NCBI RefSeq assembly: GCF_044597725.1
Contig: NZ_CP139003.1
Location: 62,001-126,000 of the forward strand
Direction: 5' to 3'
DNA: 64,000 nt
Source: Bermanella sp044597725
GTDB taxonomy: Bacteria > Pseudomonadota > Gammaproteobacteria > Pseudomonadales > Oceanobacteraceae
A program made the translations under genes and the position numbers. This document shows, piece by piece, positions 61,269 through 64,000 of the stretch. The notes beneath the pieces were generated by a model. The model was not told the DNA's origin, ran no database searches, and saw only the letters and a program-made list of their open reading frames with translations. Within the stretch, counting starts at the first letter, position 1. Each line of letters starts with the position of its first letter.

Positions 61269-63344
61269 TTAAAACGAATAATTAACACCCAGGCTAATGT
61301 TACGCCCGACTACTGGGCTAAACTCTTTCAAGTAACTAACATGGTTGCGACCAAACTCATCAGTGAGGTTATGGGCCTTTACATATACCTGTAGCTGCGA
61401 ATTGTGCAGTGTATGGCTATAAGCACCATAAACATTCATTACCTGATAGGCGTCTGTCTCAGTTTCGTTTTCTGCAACCTCTGTTTGCTTAGCATAGAAC
61501 TTAATATCTGTCGTGAGCTGCCAAGGACCGTCATACCATTTAACACCCGTTGTTGTGGTTAACGGTGGCGTACGGGGTAAATTTTTATTAGTGCCTTGTT
61601 TTAATTGGGCGTTAACAAAATCACCGCGCACAAACCATTGCCAGTTGGTATTTAGGTCGTAATCTAATTGCCATTCGGTACCAGCAAACCATGCGTCTTT
61701 TTGCTCATTGCGATACACAGGGTTGCCATGAAAGGGGTCTGCAAAACTTTTAAGATCATTATAAATATAACCATCAAAATCGTAATAATAGACCGCACCT
61801 TGCAACTGAAAATCACTACCATAATAGACCCAAGTTAAATCCAAACCGTAAGCCGTTTCTATCTCTAGATTTGGGTTATCCAATTGAAAACTAAACGTCG
61901 CATGATGATCACCATTCCAATATAACTCATCGGCCGCTGGAGCCCGCTGAGAGCGTGAAAAGCTTAAACCAATTTTTTGCGCCGCTAATTGCCATGTTAA
62001 AGCAGCACTTAATGAAGCAGAGTCGAAGGTTTTATCATCATAATAATCGGAGGCTTGGCGATACGATGGGCGAATCGATACAGGGTCGGCTTCAATTAAG
62101 CGTTGATCTAAACGTGCACCTAACTCCAATAAACCTAACGCCCAATCTCGTTCCATAATCCAAAACAAACCAAGATCACGAGTTTGTGTAACAGGCATAG
62201 GTGTATCATGGGCAAAGGCCCAGTCATTAATAACATCATTGCCAAGGTTGCTGCCTTCTGCACCGTTCCAGCTTAGGTTGCTATAGTTGGGAATAGCAGG
62301 ACAACCACCATGGTCGTGGCAGAGCTTGAGCTCTTGCAGAGAGACATGCAGCCCCATGTTGGATTGCCAGCCAGAAAAACCCAACCAGCGCATTGTGGTT
62401 TTTAGTTCAGCCGATGTTTTATCGAACAACCCCACCACAGTATCGTCAAAGTTTTCACCGTGCTCGTAATCAATATAGGTAAACTGGGTTTTTAGTTGAT
62501 CGATATTAGGGCTTAACCCATACAAAATACTTTGTGCATCCAACCGTAACTGGCTAGGGTCAACTGTGGCCACGTCGTTATCTGGGTTAGGTACACCGTA
62601 TTCGTAATCAAGCATGGATAATGCAATACCATGACTATGACCGTTTTCTTGAATGTAATTAAAGCCAGCATTTATGCCCTGACTATCACTGGCTGTATTA
62701 TCAATGGTCTCACCATTTCCGGCACGAAAACTTTCGCGGCTGCGAGTGAAGCCATCAAGGTGCATAACAAAAGGCCCAGTACCTGCATCCACACTGGCAC
62801 TCAGATTAGTGCCGTCGTCGGCACTGCTGGCTGAACTTTTCACATTGCCCTGCACACCGCGCAAGGGCAGCAAATGAAAGCGTGAATCGGCCATATTAAC
62901 AACACCACCCATGGCGCCACTGCCAAAGCGCAATGTATTAGGGCCATAAATGACTTCTAATTGCTCGGCATTGGCGGCATCCACCATGGGTGCATGATCA
63001 CTACTCATGGCCGATACATCAGCGCTGTCGGTACCATTAATGGTCATTTTAACCCGATTACCGCCCAAGCCACGAATCACGGGACGGCCCACACCAGCCC
63101 CAAAGCTGGCGTTGGAAATACCCGGCAAACTGGATAATAGCTCGCCTATGGTATCGCCATTTTGCGCTTGCATTTCAGCTTGGCTAAATACGCGCATAGG
63201 TTGAGCCACATCGTTTAAGGCTTGGCCTGATGCCGTCACTCGAATTTCTTCAAGAGCCACATGCTCATCATTCGCTATGGCGTTAGCCCCCACCATTAGC
63301 ACAAGGCTAATGGGGAGAATACGCGCTGCTTGATTAATGGTCAT
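61269..63344 (-). CDS. TonB-dependent outer-membrane receptor, ZnuD-like (zinc)
   Basis: This is a ~691-residue receptor with a signal peptide (ARILPISLVLMVGANAIA) and a TonB box-like start (ALEEIRVTAS). The plug domain (~45-160) includes GRPVIRGLGGNRVKM, and a 22-strand barrel ends in NISLGVNYSF. An outer loop carries CHDHGGCP, a Cys/His cluster like the zinc-binding loops of ZnuD. The start is uncertain because several ATGs lie at 63344-63380; I chose 63344, which gives a clean signal peptide and an 11-nt overlap with the gene upstream. It likely imports zinc. Confidence 0.88.
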   Translation of the reverse strand: MTINQAARILPISLVLMVGANAIANDEHVALEEIRVTASGQALNDVAQPMRVFSQAEMQAQNGDTIGELLSSLPGISNASFGAGVGRPVIRGLGGNRVKMTINGTDSADVSAMSSDHAPMVDAANAEQLEVIYGPNTLRFGSGAMGGVVNMADSRFHLLPLRGVQGNVKSSASSADDGTNLSASVDAGTGPFVMHLDGFTRSRESFRAGNGETIDNTASDSQGINAGFNYIQENGHSHGIALSMLDYEYGVPNPDNDVATVDPSQLRLDAQSILYGLSPNIDQLKTQFTYIDYEHGENFDDTVVGLFDKTSAELKTTMRWLGFSGWQSNMGLHVSLQELKLCHDHGGCPAIPNYSNLSWNGAEGSNLGNDVINDWAFAHDTPMPVTQTRDLGLFWIMERDWALGLLELGARLDQRLIEADPVSIRPSYRQASDYYDDKTFDSASLSAALTWQLAAQKIGLSFSRSQRAPAADELYWNGDHHATFSFQLDNPNLEIETAYGLDLTWVYYGSDFQLQGAVYYYDFDGYIYNDLKSFADPFHGNPVYRNEQKDAWFAGTEWQLDYDLNTNWQWFVRGDFVNAQLKQGTNKNLPRTPPLTTTTGVKWYDGPWQLTTDIKFYAKQTEVAENETETDAYQVMNVYGAYSHTLHNSQLQVYVKAHNLTDEFGRNHVSYLKEFSPVVGRNISLGVNYSF

Positions 63345-64000
63345 GATCATCATCGTGCTCTTCGTCACCATGCTTATCATGGAAAATCACCATGCTAGCA
63401 ATATCATTTGCGATTAAATTAAAACGCTCATGTACGTGGTAACCATTAGGGTTAGTCTCTGGCTCATCCACATCAATTTCGTAACCTAGCATGGCTTGGT
63501 TATCTATAAGCAATGCTGTTTTTGCAGCAGGCGCCATAACAAAATCGACGCAACTGGATTCAGCGGATTCGTCCAAGACAATACTTTTTAGTTCTTCCCC
63601 TGCATGATTAAGGGCAATGAATTGAGCACCATCGGTCACGGTTAAAATGTCACCGGCTTCGCTATCAAGTTCCAATGCACAAATGTTATCGGTGTAGGTA
63701 AAAAAACCTTCATCCGAACCTTGAACCACTTCAACAACTGGTGCTTCGCCACTTTCGTCAAGTTCAATCACTGCATAGTTGCTTGTATTAGGTTCAAAAC
63801 CTGCAATAACATGACCTTGGGCGCGCCACACATAGTTTGCTGCAGTGCCAGCTAGGGTAAGCGTTTCGTGTTCAAAAGTATGTTCGGTTTCCCCTTCTTC
63901 AACCACAAGAGAAACGGCACCACCAGAACAACTGATTACTACAAGCTCATGAGCTTGCGCATGGCTACTTGGGTTGGCGCAGGCGAAAGAGAGCTCTTCC
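63334..64000 (-). CDS. Secreted His-rich protein, possibly AztD-like zinc chaperone (5' end outside window)
   Basis: The frame is open to the window edge, so only the C-terminal ~221 residues are present. Repeated beta-rich segments (FACANPSSHAQAHELVVISC, IAGFEPNTSNYAVIELD, ILTVTDGAQFIALNHAG) suggest a beta-propeller. The tail HDKHGDEEHDDDHDH is a metal-binding His/Asp cluster. The paired cysteines near FACANPSSH...ISCSGG and the neighbouring zinc-type receptor recall the periplasmic zinc chaperone AztD. This is inference from pattern and context only. It is cotranscribed with the receptor through an 11-nt overlap. Confidence 0.7.
   Translation of the reverse strand, partial: EELSFACANPSSHAQAHELVVISCSGGAVSLVVEEGETEHTFEHETLTLAGTAANYVWRAQGHVIAGFEPNTSNYAVIELDESGEAPVVEVVQGSDEGFFTYTDNICALELDSEAGDILTVTDGAQFIALNHAGEELKSIVLDESAESSCVDFVMAPAAKTALLIDNQAMLGYEIDVDEPETNPNGYHVHERFNLIANDIASMVIFHDKHGDEEHDDDHDH

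Overview
The window looks like a chromosomal segment of a marine gammaproteobacterium near the Oceanospirillales/Pseudomonadales. It has a Pseudomonas-type gene order (sfsA / dksA-gluQ-cbrX-cbrA-cbrB-[RNA]-pcnB-folK-panB-panC), a complete S10-spc-alpha ribosomal block, an NhaB antiporter and an EF-G2 of the Vibrio/Shewanella type. Base composition is moderate. I see no rRNA, tRNA, CRISPR array, phage or IS element.

Layout. 1-3.5 kb: end of a SulP anion transporter, a tandem universal stress protein, dbpA and an unknown gene. 3.5-8 kb: a dispersed-repeat array, a secreted DUF4124 protein, an alpha/beta hydrolase, nhaB and sfsA on the minus strand. 8.2-20 kb: dksA, gluQ, the CbrX-CbrA-CbrB signalling operon, a second repeat array, a 0.9 kb non-coding zone, then pcnB-folK-panB-panC and panD. 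20-25 kb: a chemoreceptor, mtnA-pldA and a thiolase. 25.2-28.7 kb: a sigma54/NtrC-type promoter driving an FNT channel, cyanase and a PP2C-phosphatase/protein-kinase fusion. 28.7-42.4 kb: the 28-gene ribosomal block from rpsJ to rplQ on the minus strand, including rpmJ and rpmD. 42.7-47.6 kb: a DUF4266-DUF3570 pair facing a DUF1501 protein and a lipoprotein. 47.9-57.4 kb: EF-G2, malic enzyme, rpmE, priA, serB, a 54-residue protein and a cyclase-like membrane protein. 57.4-64 kb: a Fur-box-preceded iron ABC transporter, then a zinc-type TonB receptor and an AztD-like protein on the minus strand.

The most striking element is the non-coding zone between cbrB and pcnB. It holds two consecutive sigma54-type promoters (GG-N10-GC), each preceded at the same distance by GTTAC/GTAAC half-sites. 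Each is followed by an RNA built of hairpins whose loops carry uninterrupted (AAN)n runs, three in the first RNA and six in the second. This is the signature of the Hfq/Crc-titrating RNAs CrcZ/CrcY/CrcX of Pseudomonas, and the position is that of crcZ. Here there appear to be two such RNAs in tandem. A perfect 10-bp-arm palindrome containing the same half-site lies just upstream of cbrX. A four-unit (AAN) run overlaps the ribosome binding site of the alpha/beta hydrolase, making it a possible local target of Hfq/Crc.

A second regulatory story is nitrogen: FNT channel, cyanase and kinase/phosphatase behind a sigma54 promoter with an NtrC-like site. A third is extracytoplasmic redox or metal chemistry: the DUF3570 barrel carries an ApbE-type flavinylation motif (DTLSGAT), and the right edge holds iron and zinc acquisition genes. 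All functional statements rest on reading the sequence and on memory of the families; no database search was run.
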